Assembly: GCA_023427945.1 (NCBI GenBank)
Contig: JAEYZR010000204.1
Span: 1 to 6,530 of the forward strand
DNA from: Pseudomonadota bacterium
GTDB taxonomy: Bacteria > Pseudomonadota > Gammaproteobacteria > Burkholderiales > Burkholderiaceae_B
Direction: 5' to 3'
Length of the DNA: 6,530 nucleotides
A program made the translations under genes and the position numbers. The notes under the pieces were generated by a model, which saw only the letters and a program-made list of their open reading frames with translations, was not told where the DNA came from and did not search any database. Numbering within the stretch: position 1 is the first letter of the stretch; each line of letters opens with the position of its first letter. Positions 1 to 6,174 of this stretch are shown one piece after another.

Positions 1-299
1 GTTTTACGGTATCGTCCAACGAAATCCTGGAGTCGCTCACCGACCCGTTGAATCAAATCGTCTCAGCGGTAAAAATAGCACTAGAACAGACGCCGCCGGA
101 ACTTGGCGCCGACATCACGGACAAAGGCATAGCTCTGACGGGCGGCGGTGCATTGCTGCGCGACCTCGATCGCCTCCTCCAGGAGGAAACGGGTCTGCCG
201 GTCGTGGTGGCCGACGATCCTCTGACCTGCGTGGTCCGGGGCTGCGGTGAAGCGCTAGAGCATCTCGAAAAGCTCGGCGCAATTTTTATTAACGATTAG
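1..299 (+). CDS. mreB: Rod shape-determining protein MreB, C-terminal part (5' end outside window)
   Basis: Actin-like ATPase that forms membrane-bound filaments in the cytoplasm and directs lateral-wall peptidoglycan synthesis. Only the last 98 codons are present; the reading frame is open from position 3 and runs back out of the window, so the TTG at position 48 is an internal Leu codon, not a start. The visible part begins FTVSSNEILESLTDPL and contains the actin-family nucleotide-binding loop LTGGGALLRDLDRLL (about nt 135-179), followed by the typical MreB tail GLPVVVADDPLTCVVRGCGEALE. It ends in LGAIFIND with a TAG stop. These blocks are close to invariant in proteobacterial MreB and separate it from FtsA or DnaK relatives. 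It is the first gene of the mreBCD-mrdA-rodA cluster. A 73-bp gap with a hairpin separates it from mreC, unlike the overlapping junctions downstream. Identity is very secure; nothing can be said about its promoter. Confidence 0.97.
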   Translation, partial: FTVSSNEILESLTDPLNQIVSAVKIALEQTPPELGADITDKGIALTGGGALLRDLDRLLQEETGLPVVVADDPLTCVVRGCGEALEHLEKLGAIFIND

Positions 300-323
300 T
301 CCTGCCGCTTTGGTCTGTCACTC

Positions 324-350
324 CAGGCTCTGTCGGTTCCGGCGGGCCTG
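324..350 (+). promoter_or_regulatory. GC-rich hairpin in the mreB-mreC intergenic gap
   Basis: Positions 324-330 (CAGGCTC) can pair with 344-350 (GGGCCTG). After a bulged T at 331, positions 332-335 pair with 340-343, leaving a GTTC loop at 336-339. This gives 11 base pairs, two of them G-T wobbles. No T-run follows directly, so it does not look like a canonical intrinsic terminator. It could be an RNA-processing or stability element, or a partial attenuator that lowers mreC relative to mreB. The pairing is read from sequence; the function is inferred. Confidence 0.4.
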
Positions 351-372
351 AGCTAGTCATGGCGCTCATTTT

Positions 373-1260
373 ATGGTTCGACAGCACGGCACACCCCGCT
401 TGTTCCGACGAGGTCCGTCGGCAGAGGTGCGCCTGTTCGTACTGGGGCTGGTCGCGCTGGCCCTGATCATCACGGATTCGCATGTCCGGGTGCTCGATCC
501 CGTACGCCAGGGGCTGGCGACGGCGCTTTATCCTTTCCAGCGCGTCGTGATGGCCCCGCGTGACGGGGTACGGACGGTTTATGAATGGATCAACGCCGCC
601 AACCTCATCCGCAGTGAAAACGAAGCGTTGCAGCGCCAACGTATCGAACTCTCGCAAGTCGCCTCGCATGCTGCCCAATTGGCAGCCGAAAACGGTCAGT
701 TGCGACGGCTGCTGGGCGTCTCGGGTACGACCGCTCAGCCGGCTGTAGTGGTCGAGGTGCTGTATGAACCGCCCAATTCCTTCCATCAACGTCTGGTGTT
801 CAACAAGGGCAGTCGCGATGGTATCGAAGCCGGCATGCCCGTCATCGACGAGGGCGGGGTGGTCGGTCAGATCATTCGCGTGACTCCCCTGACCGCCGAG
901 GCCGCACTGGTGACCGACAAGGAAGTGTCCATACCCGTCCAGATCCTGCGCAATGGCCTGCGCCTGATCGTCTTCGGCGGGGACCAGGCGGGCAATATGG
1001 AGGTACGCTACCTGGCGGCCGATGCGGATATCCGGGAAGGCGATACCATTGTCACCAGTGGCGTAGGGGGCCTTTTCCCGGCAGGTCTGCCAGTCGCTCA
1101 AGTACGTTCGGTCGATCGTGATACGGCCTCCGGGTTCGCACGTGCAATCGTCGAGCCCCTGGCCCATCCCGAACGTTATCGGCATTTTCTCGTATTGCGT
1201 GTGGATGTGACCGAGTTGACACTTACACCACAGGAGGCACCTGTCAGTGAGTCGCAATGA
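373..1260 (+). CDS. mreC: Rod shape-determining protein MreC
   Basis: Bitopic membrane protein whose periplasmic domain scaffolds the elongasome and activates PBP2-RodA. The 295-residue product has a basic cytoplasmic N-terminus (PRLFRRGPSAEVR), one membrane segment at about residues 19-36, and a heptad-like coiled coil at about 74-112 (NLIRSENEALQRQR...AAENGQLRRLL). The MreC beta-barrel domain follows at about 120-277. It holds GGVVGQI (161-167) and the family signature GDTIVTSGVGGLFPAGLPV (223-241). Length and domain order fit the family. The start at ATG 373 is the first in-frame start after an in-frame TGA at 349-351, and it gives the expected N-terminus; no good Shine-Dalgarno precedes it. 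The 3' end overlaps mreD by 14 bp (mreD starts at 1247), so the two are probably translationally coupled. An ATGA at the mreC stop (1257-1260) is not in the mreD frame. Confidence 0.97.
   Translation: MVRQHGTPRLFRRGPSAEVRLFVLGLVALALIITDSHVRVLDPVRQGLATALYPFQRVVMAPRDGVRTVYEWINAANLIRSENEALQRQRIELSQVASHAAQLAAENGQLRRLLGVSGTTAQPAVVVEVLYEPPNSFHQRLVFNKGSRDGIEAGMPVIDEGGVVGQIIRVTPLTAEAALVTDKEVSIPVQILRNGLRLIVFGGDQAGNMEVRYLAADADIREGDTIVTSGVGGLFPAGLPVAQVRSVDRDTASGFARAIVEPLAHPERYRHFLVLRVDVTELTLTPQEAPVSESQ
1232..1237 (+). promoter_or_regulatory. Strong ribosome binding site for mreD
   Basis: AGGAGG lies inside the end of mreC, 9 nt before the GTG at 1247. This perfect Shine-Dalgarno decides the non-ATG start of mreD. 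The ATG at 1257 is in another frame and cannot serve. Confidence 0.8.
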
Positions 1261-1804
1261 TCCTCGCCGCATCTCGAATCTGGACCTGCGCGGCAATGTG
1301 TCGCCCGAGCGGGTGGCGCCTTCCACGCATGGCGCATTTGTCTGGTCATCTCTGGTCGTCGTGTGGCTGGTGTCGCTGCTGCCCTGGCGGCTCTGGGAGG
1401 CCGCACCCGATATCCTCTTGATTACATTGGCTTTTTGGTGTGTCAATCAGGCTTCCCGTGTCGGGCTGGTAACCGCCTTCGTGTTCGGAATCCTCATGGA
1501 TGTGCACGATTCCGGCCTGATGGGCGAGCTCGCGCTCAATTACGTCATCGTTGCCTACGGCGCAACGGTATTGAATCGCCGGCTGCAACACTTCGATCTG
1601 ATGGCCCAGGCCATCCATCTCGCGCCGGTCATCCTGTTCTCCAAGCTTTTGACGGTACTCCTGCACGCCTGGATGGTGGGCAGTTGGCCGGGCTGGAACT
1701 GGGCGGTGGGTGCACTGTTGTCCGTGGCCCTGTTTCCTGTCTGGGGCTGGTTGCTGCAACAGCCCTTTCGCGGCGACGACGACCGCGACGCGGCGTCGGC
1801 CTGA
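1247..1804 (+). CDS. mreD: Rod shape-determining protein MreD
   Basis: Polytopic inner-membrane component of the elongasome, partner of MreC. The 185-residue product has a hydrophilic N-terminus of about 30 residues, then several hydrophobic segments: about 31-47, 53-67, 71-85, 95-108, 122-142 and 152-170. The charged tail is QQPFRGDDDRDAASA. The best family marker is GILMDVHDSGLMGELALNY (81-99), corresponding to the D-x-x-x-G-x-x-G-x-x-A core of MreD. Length is slightly above the E. coli protein, as I recall for Burkholderiales, because of the extra N-terminus. The start is GTG with AGGAGG 9 nt upstream, inside mreC. The stop TGA (1802-1804) is followed by one codon (TCC) and then the mrdA ATG in the same frame. 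Sequence is poorly conserved between phyla, but motif and position between mreC and mrdA make the call secure. Confidence 0.95.
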   Translation: MSRNDPRRISNLDLRGNVSPERVAPSTHGAFVWSSLVVVWLVSLLPWRLWEAAPDILLITLAFWCVNQASRVGLVTAFVFGILMDVHDSGLMGELALNYVIVAYGATVLNRRLQHFDLMAQAIHLAPVILFSKLLTVLLHAWMVGSWPGWNWAVGALLSVALFPVWGWLLQQPFRGDDDRDAASA

Positions 1805-1807
1805 TCC

Positions 1808-3772
1808 ATGTTCGAATTCAAGAAAACGGGCCAGCATCAAAAGCAGCGCTTTCGTCTGCGTGCGATCGTGGGCGCATCGTTTGCACTGCTGTTCTTCGTG
1901 GTTCTGGGGATGCGGCTCTGGTATTTGCAGGTCGACCGCTACGAAGGTTTTTCCGAGCGTGCGGATCGAAATCGTATTTCCGTCCTTCCGATCCCGCCGC
2001 GACGCGGGCAGATCATGGATCGCAACGGCGAGATTCTGGCGCGCAACTATCGGACGTATACGCTGGATGTCGTGCCTGCGCAGGCAGGCAATATCGACGA
2101 CATGTTTGATCGTCTGCGCCAGATCGTATACATCAGCCCGTTCGATCAGCGCCGTTTCAAGCGCCGCATGGGCGAGCAAAGCCGCTATGCGAGCCTGGTG
2201 CTCAGAAACAATCTGAACGACACGGAGGCTGCGTGGTTTGCGGCCCATGCCTTCATGTTCCCGGGCGTGGATCTGCGCGCCCGTTGGGTGCGCGAGTATC
2301 CGCAGGGCGAGACTGCCGCTCACGTCGTGGGCTACATCGGTCGCATTGCGGAAAACGACCTGGAAGCCCTGGAGGCCAGCGGCTCTCTGGGCAACTATCG
2401 CGGCACCGATGTCATCGGCAAGAAAGGGATCGAGAAGACCTGGGAAGCACGCCTGCATGGCAAGACCGGGCTGGACGAGGTCGAGGTGAATGCCAGCGGG
2501 CGTCCCCTGCGTACCCTGCGCCGGATCGACCCGATCCCGGGTGAGGATGTGAAGCTCTCCATCGACCTGAACCTGCAGCGCGTTGCCGAGGCCGCCTTTG
2601 GCGATAACCGGGGCGCGCTGGTGGCTCTGGAGCCCAAGACAGGGGAGGTGCTGGCCTTTGTCTCCAAACCGTCTTTTGATCCCAATCTTTTCGTGGATGG
2701 GATCGATGTGGAAAACTGGCGGCAACTGAACGAGTCGCCTGATCACCCGTTGATCAATCGTCCGCTGTATGGGACTTACCCCATCGGTTCGACTTACAAA
2801 CCGTTCGTCGCCCTGGCTGCCCTTGAATTGGGCAAGCGTAACGCGGCGCAGCGCTTTCCCGATCCGGGCTTCTACGAGTTCGGCGGGCAGCGTTTTCGCA
2901 ATGCGGGTAGCGTGGCCTATGGCATGACCGACATGCACAAGGCGCTGGTGGTTTCTTCGGACACCTATTTTTATTCGTTGGGCCCGGAGATCGGCGTCAA
3001 TGCTCTGCACGATTTCATGAAGCCCTTCAGCTTCGGCCAATTGACCGGCATCGATCTGGATGGCGAACGTGTGGGCGTGCTGCCTTCCACCGATTGGAAG
3101 CGGCGCAACTACAAGGACCGTGAAAATCAGCGCTGGTATGCCGGTGAGACCATTTCGGTCGCAGTGGGGCAGGGTTACAACTCGTTCACCATTTTGCAAC
3201 TCGCACAGGCGACGTCCACGCTGGCGAACAACGGTTTCTATCGTAAGCCGCATCTGGTGCACGCCGTGCGCGATCCTTCCAATGATGGTCAGGAAAGAGA
3301 AGTGGTGGCCGAGGGCTATCAGATCGGGCTCAAGCAGAGCAACATCGACATCATCAGACAGGCGATGGCCGATGTGGTGAAGTCCGGCACTGCCCGCCGG
3401 GCCTTCGTCAACACGCCTTATCAGGCGGCCGGCAAGACCGGCACTGCCCAGGTCTATAGCCTGCGCGGGGGCCGCTACCGCGCCGACAAAATCGATGAGC
3501 GCCTGCGCGATCACGCCCTGTTCATGGGTTTTGCTCCGGCAGACAATCCTCAGATCGCCGTGGCCTTGATCGTGGAGAACGCAGGTTGGGGGGCCAGTTC
3601 TGCCGCCCCCGTGGCACGCAAGATCTTCGATCAATGGCTGGTCGGTCCGACCACGCCGGCGCCGGTTGAACTCGATCTGAAGTCAGTGGGTGTCGAAGGC
3701 GGGCCAGCCGCCCAGGCCGCGGCGGCCCGGTTGCTGGCAGCCGAGCGCGAACAGACGACGAGGCGGCAGTGA
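1808..3772 (+). CDS. mrdA: Penicillin-binding protein 2 (peptidoglycan D,D-transpeptidase MrdA)
   Basis: Class B penicillin-binding protein that crosslinks new lateral-wall peptidoglycan in the periplasm, paired with the glycosyltransferase RodA; target of mecillinam-type beta-lactams in the family. Of 654 residues, 1-18 are basic and cytoplasmic and about 19-35 are the single membrane anchor. The dimerisation/pedestal region runs from about 55 to 245 and includes PRRGQIMDRNG (64-74) and GKKGIEKTWE (204-213). The transpeptidase domain spans about 265-611. Active-site motifs are complete: S328-T-Y-K331 (nucleophile S328), S383-S-D385 (PBP2 has SxD rather than SxN), and K543-T-G-T546. A roughly 40-residue Ala-rich tail follows the domain, making it somewhat longer than the 633-residue E. 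coli protein. The start ATG 1808 lies 3 bp after mreD with no clear Shine-Dalgarno, suggesting coupling to mreD translation. The 3' end overlaps rodA by 4 bp. Confidence 0.98.
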   Translation: MFEFKKTGQHQKQRFRLRAIVGASFALLFFVVLGMRLWYLQVDRYEGFSERADRNRISVLPIPPRRGQIMDRNGEILARNYRTYTLDVVPAQAGNIDDMFDRLRQIVYISPFDQRRFKRRMGEQSRYASLVLRNNLNDTEAAWFAAHAFMFPGVDLRARWVREYPQGETAAHVVGYIGRIAENDLEALEASGSLGNYRGTDVIGKKGIEKTWEARLHGKTGLDEVEVNASGRPLRTLRRIDPIPGEDVKLSIDLNLQRVAEAAFGDNRGALVALEPKTGEVLAFVSKPSFDPNLFVDGIDVENWRQLNESPDHPLINRPLYGTYPIGSTYKPFVALAALELGKRNAAQRFPDPGFYEFGGQRFRNAGSVAYGMTDMHKALVVSSDTYFYSLGPEIGVNALHDFMKPFSFGQLTGIDLDGERVGVLPSTDWKRRNYKDRENQRWYAGETISVAVGQGYNSFTILQLAQATSTLANNGFYRKPHLVHAVRDPSNDGQEREVVAEGYQIGLKQSNIDIIRQAMADVVKSGTARRAFVNTPYQAAGKTGTAQVYSLRGGRYRADKIDERLRDHALFMGFAPADNPQIAVALIVENAGWGASSAAPVARKIFDQWLVGPTTPAPVELDLKSVGVEGGPAAQAAAARLLAAEREQTTRRQ

Positions 3773-4914
3773 AGAAGATCATCCAGGTCCTGGTGCGTGT
3801 CTTCACGGCATTCGACGTGCCGCTGCTTGCCATCCTGGGCCTGTTCTGCGCACTCGGCCTGATCGTGATGCATTCTGCGGTGGGCAACACCGACTGGCGT
3901 TTTGCCGAGCAGACGCGCAACTTTCTGATCGCTTTTGCGGCCCTGTGGGCGATGGCGCTCGTGCCTCCCAAACTGCTGTTGAGGGTGGCGCCACCTGTTT
4001 ACCTGCTGGGTGTCGTGCTGTTGCTGGGGGTGGAGTTCTTCGGTCAGACCAGCAAGGGTGCAACACGGTGGTTGGACCTGGGCGTGGCCCGCATCCAGCC
4101 ATCGGAAATGCTCAAGATTTCAGTGCCCTTGATGCTGGCCTGGTACTTCCAGCGCAACGAGGGGACGGTGCGCATACGCGATTTTCTCGTGGCGGCCGTG
4201 ATTCTGCTGGTGCCGTTCCTGCTGATCGTGCGCCAGCCAGATCTGGGCACCGCGTTGCTGGTGTTCGGTGCAGGTTTCTTCGTCATTTATTTCGGTGGCC
4301 TGTCGTTCAAGTTGCTGGCACCCGTCGTGATCGCCGGTATCCTGGGCCTGGGCACCCTGGTCTACTACGAGGACCAGCTTTGCGAGCCGGAGGTCGACTG
4401 GGTCGTCCTGCACGATTATCAGAAGCATCGCGTATGTACCTTGCTCAATCCGAGTTCGGACCCATTGGGCAAGGGGTTTCATACCATCCAGTCCATGATC
4501 GCGGTGGGGTCTGGCGGCATGTATGGCAAGGGCTACATGCAGGGCACCCAGACCCATCTGGACTTCATTCCCGAACGCACGACTGACTTCATATTCGCCG
4601 TTTACGCCGAGGAGTTCGGCTTTTATGGCGGCGCCATGATGCTCATTCTGTATGGCCTGCTCATCGTGCGGGGGCTCTCCATCGCGCTCAAGGCGCCCAC
4701 CCAGTTCGGGCGCTTGCTGGCCGGCGCACTTTCCATGATGTTTTTCATGTATGTGTTCGTCAACGTCGGCATGGTGACGGGAATATTGCCGGTCGTGGGA
4801 GTGCCGTTGCCATTCATGAGCTACGGGGGCACTGCGCTGCTGACCATGGGGGTGGCGTGCGGTATTTTGATGAGCATCAGCCGCAATCGAGGCAGGCTTT
4901 CCGGCGCGACCTGA
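3769..4914 (+). CDS. rodA: SEDS peptidoglycan glycosyltransferase RodA
   Basis: Integral membrane glycosyltransferase of the SEDS family (also mrdB) that polymerises lipid II into glycan strands for cell elongation, acting with PBP2. The 381-residue product has about ten hydrophobic segments. Motifs: GATRWLDLG (97-105, W101), IQPSEMLKI (109-117), RQPDLGTALL (154-163), the periplasmic loop DPLGKGFHTIQSMIAVGSGG (231-250), PERTTDFIFAVYAEE (268-282) and VGVPLPFMSYGG (343-354). D273 in TTDFIFA aligns with the catalytic Asp described in E. coli and Bacillus RodA. The final block with its SYGG separates SEDS proteins from other transporters, and the PBP2 neighbour selects RodA over FtsW. The start is GTG in a GTGA overlap with the mrdA stop, with GAGG (3760-3763) 5 nt upstream. 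It is the last gene of the cluster; mutY follows on the opposite strand. Confidence 0.97.
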   Translation: MKKIIQVLVRVFTAFDVPLLAILGLFCALGLIVMHSAVGNTDWRFAEQTRNFLIAFAALWAMALVPPKLLLRVAPPVYLLGVVLLLGVEFFGQTSKGATRWLDLGVARIQPSEMLKISVPLMLAWYFQRNEGTVRIRDFLVAAVILLVPFLLIVRQPDLGTALLVFGAGFFVIYFGGLSFKLLAPVVIAGILGLGTLVYYEDQLCEPEVDWVVLHDYQKHRVCTLLNPSSDPLGKGFHTIQSMIAVGSGGMYGKGYMQGTQTHLDFIPERTTDFIFAVYAEEFGFYGGAMMLILYGLLIVRGLSIALKAPTQFGRLLAGALSMMFFMYVFVNVGMVTGILPVVGVPLPFMSYGGTALLTMGVACGILMSISRNRGRLSGAT

Positions 4915-4927
4915 GACCTCGCCTGAG

Positions 4928-4949
4928 GAGGCTGCCGCGCGCCAGCCTC
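4928..4949. other. Inverted repeat at the rodA-mutY convergent junction (possible weak bidirectional terminator)
   Basis: GAGGCTG (4928-4934) and CAGCCTC (4943-4949) form a perfect 7-bp stem with an 8-nt loop (CCGCGCGC). It lies just after the rodA stop and reaches into the last bases of mutY. Neither strand has a T-run after the stem, so a classical intrinsic terminator is not supported. It could still act as a 3' end-protecting hairpin for either transcript. Confidence 0.35.
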
Positions 4950-6012
4950 ATGCGCCCATGATGTCTTGGACCAGCAGGCCATCCACCAGCTTGCGCACCG
5001 GCGCAGGCAGCCCAAGGGCTGGCAGATCGCCACGCGCAAACCAGCGCATCGGCTCACTGACCGGTACAGGCGGTACAGCGCCGAGGTCCAGGTGCCAGGG
5101 CTGGATATGCAACCTGAAATGCGTGAACACATGCTCGAAAGCCGCCATCGCCACGGGTCTTGGGCTGTCCGTGCCGCAAATGCTCGCAGCAGCCTGTGTC
5201 TCCTCGCCTGGTGCGCACTCGGGCAGGCTCCACAGGCCACCCCAGATCCCGGGCGATGGCCGCAAGGTCAGCAGGACATGATCGTGGCTGTGGATGAACA
5301 GCATGGCCGTTTCGCGCGTTGCCGCCACCTTGCGGGTGCGTGCCGTGGGCAGTTCGTGCTGGCGGCCTTGCTGGCGTGCCACGCATGAGTCCCCGACCGG
5401 ACACTGATTACAGGCTGGCTGGCGCCGGGTACAGAGCGTCGCGCCCATGTCCATCAACCCTTGGGTGTAGGCCGGCATGTCCAGTGAGCCCACCCGGTCG
5501 ACATCGACTTCGTGGCGGGCGATGGCCCACAGGCGCTGCTCCACTTCCCGGCGGGTCGGGTCGCCTTCTATACCGAAATGTCGGGTGAACACGCGCTTGA
5601 CGTTGCCGTCCATGATGGGCGTCTGTTCATCGTAGGCGAACGCTGCGATGGCGGCTGCCGTAGATGGGCCAATGCCGGGGAGGGTGGCGATCTGCTCGGC
5701 CGTGGGAGGAAATCGGCCCCCCCATTGCTCAACCAGTGTCTGGGCACAGCGATGCAGATTACGGGCGCGAGCGTAATAGCCCAGGCCTGCCCAGTATGGC
5801 ATCACGTCATCCTGGCTGGCACAGGCCAGCGTGGCGATGTCGGGGAAACGTTCCAGAAACCGTTTGTAATAGCCGATGACCGTGGCTACCTGGGTCTGCT
5901 GGAGCATGATTTCCGACAACCATATTCTGTATGGATCGGTGGTGTTCTGCCAGGGGAGGTCGTGGCGGCCGTGGCTACGTTGCCAGACCACGATGCGGTT
6001 TGCGAAATGCAT
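4948..6012 (-). CDS. mutY: Adenine DNA glycosylase MutY
   Basis: Base-excision repair enzyme that removes adenine mispaired with 8-oxoguanine, preventing G:C to T:A transversions. The 354-residue product has an N-terminal helix-hairpin-helix glycosylase domain with LPWQ (19-22), SEIMLQQTQV (33-42; catalytic E34), the hairpin LPGIGPSTAAAI (111-122) and MDGNVKRVF (134-142; catalytic D135). The [4Fe-4S] ligands are C194, C201, C204 and C210, in the family spacing C-x6-C-x2-C-x5-C. The C-terminal NUDIX-like domain (about 232-345) reads the 8-oxoguanine; its Phe-Ser-His loop is Phe-Thr-His here (296-298). The intact iron-sulfur cluster and C-terminal domain separate it from endonuclease III. The ATG at 6012 is the first start after an in-frame TAA 9 nt upstream. 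No clear Shine-Dalgarno precedes it. It converges on rodA and diverges from the oxidoreductase gene. Confidence 0.97.
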   Translation of the reverse strand: MHFANRIVVWQRSHGRHDLPWQNTTDPYRIWLSEIMLQQTQVATVIGYYKRFLERFPDIATLACASQDDVMPYWAGLGYYARARNLHRCAQTLVEQWGGRFPPTAEQIATLPGIGPSTAAAIAAFAYDEQTPIMDGNVKRVFTRHFGIEGDPTRREVEQRLWAIARHEVDVDRVGSLDMPAYTQGLMDMGATLCTRRQPACNQCPVGDSCVARQQGRQHELPTARTRKVAATRETAMLFIHSHDHVLLTLRPSPGIWGGLWSLPECAPGEETQAAASICGTDSPRPVAMAAFEHVFTHFRLHIQPWHLDLGAVPPVPVSEPMRWFARGDLPALGLPAPVRKLVDGLLVQDIMGA

Positions 6013-6016
6013 GCAG

Positions 6017-6037
6017 GATTATGACATCTTCATAATC
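6017..6037. promoter_or_regulatory. Perfect 8-bp inverted repeat (operator-like dyad) in the mutY / oxidoreductase divergent region
   Basis: GATTATGA (6017-6024) and TCATAATC (6030-6037) are exact reverse complements separated by CATCT, giving a 21-bp dyad centred at 6027. It starts 5 bp upstream of the mutY start codon. Each arm contains CATAAT, one base from the sigma-70 -10 consensus, on opposite strands, but I find no good -35 for either. It may be an operator, overlapping -10 elements or an RNA hairpin. No family of regulator is assigned. Confidence 0.45.
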
Positions 6038-6064
6038 GCTATTGCCTCGCAGGGGGCTCTACGG

Positions 6065-6091
6065 TTAAAACAGTTGAAAGAACTTAAAAAA
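6065..6091. promoter_or_regulatory. Phased A-tracts with three TTRAAA hexamers
   Basis: TTAAAA (6065-6070), TTGAAA (6074-6079) and TTAAAA (6084-6089, running on to A6091) are spaced 9 and 10 bp apart, close to one helical turn. Such phasing is typical of intrinsically curved DNA or UP-element-like sequence. A possible but weak promoter for the downstream gene is TTGCCT (6042-6047), an 18-bp spacer, then TAAAAC (6066-6071), each matching consensus at four of six positions. The remainder of the 6013-6174 gap shows no supported gene or RNA. Confidence 0.3.
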
Positions 6092-6162
6092 CCGCCCGGT
6101 TCGCTACTTGCTTCACCTTCAAAAGAGTGTGTCTGCAGTTCGATATCGGCATCCAGGATCTT

Positions 6163-6166
6163 GGAG
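6163..6166 (+). promoter_or_regulatory. Ribosome binding site for the oxidoreductase gene
   Basis: GGAG lies 8 nt before the ATG at 6175 and supports that start. Confidence 0.65.
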
Positions 6167-6174
6167 TAGACAAA

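Noticed and set aside
359..466. 35-codon frame starting at ATG 359 and overlapping the mreC start out of frame
   Set aside because: Considered as an upstream regulatory frame, but the Shine-Dalgarno is at best GAG (350-352), the product (MALILWFDSTAHP...) is unremarkable, and nothing supports translation.
289..1446. 385-codon open frame on the - strand across mreC
   Set aside because: Same triplet register as mreC, so it is a codon-usage shadow for the same reason; no family features.
2617..2951. Two copies of GCTGGTGG (2617-2624 and 2944-2951), the E. coli Chi octamer
   Set aside because: Both lie in coding sequence as common Leu/Val codons in GC-rich DNA, and Chi sequence differs between bacterial groups; chance occurrence is enough.
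1346..3634. 762-codon open frame on the - strand across mreD and mrdA
   Set aside because: Its codons occupy exactly the same triplets as mreD and mrdA. In that register antisense stops require TTA, CTA or TCA sense codons, which are rare in GC-rich genes. The product is rich in His, Gln, Asp and Arg with no recognisable domain, whereas both + strand genes carry full family motifs.
3690..4586. 298-codon + strand frame over the end of mrdA and most of rodA
   Set aside because: Out-of-frame shadow of rodA with Arg/Gly/Pro-rich low-complexity composition; rodA has all SEDS motifs.
5512..6024. 170-codon + strand frame opposite mutY
   Set aside because: Codon-aligned antisense of mutY, with no ribosome site or recognisable domain.
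6090..6148. Short palindromes AACCG-CC-CGGTT (6090-6101) and CGATATCG (6141-6148)
   Set aside because: Arms of 4-5 bp are expected by chance in a gap of this size and neither aligns with a promoter or another repeat.
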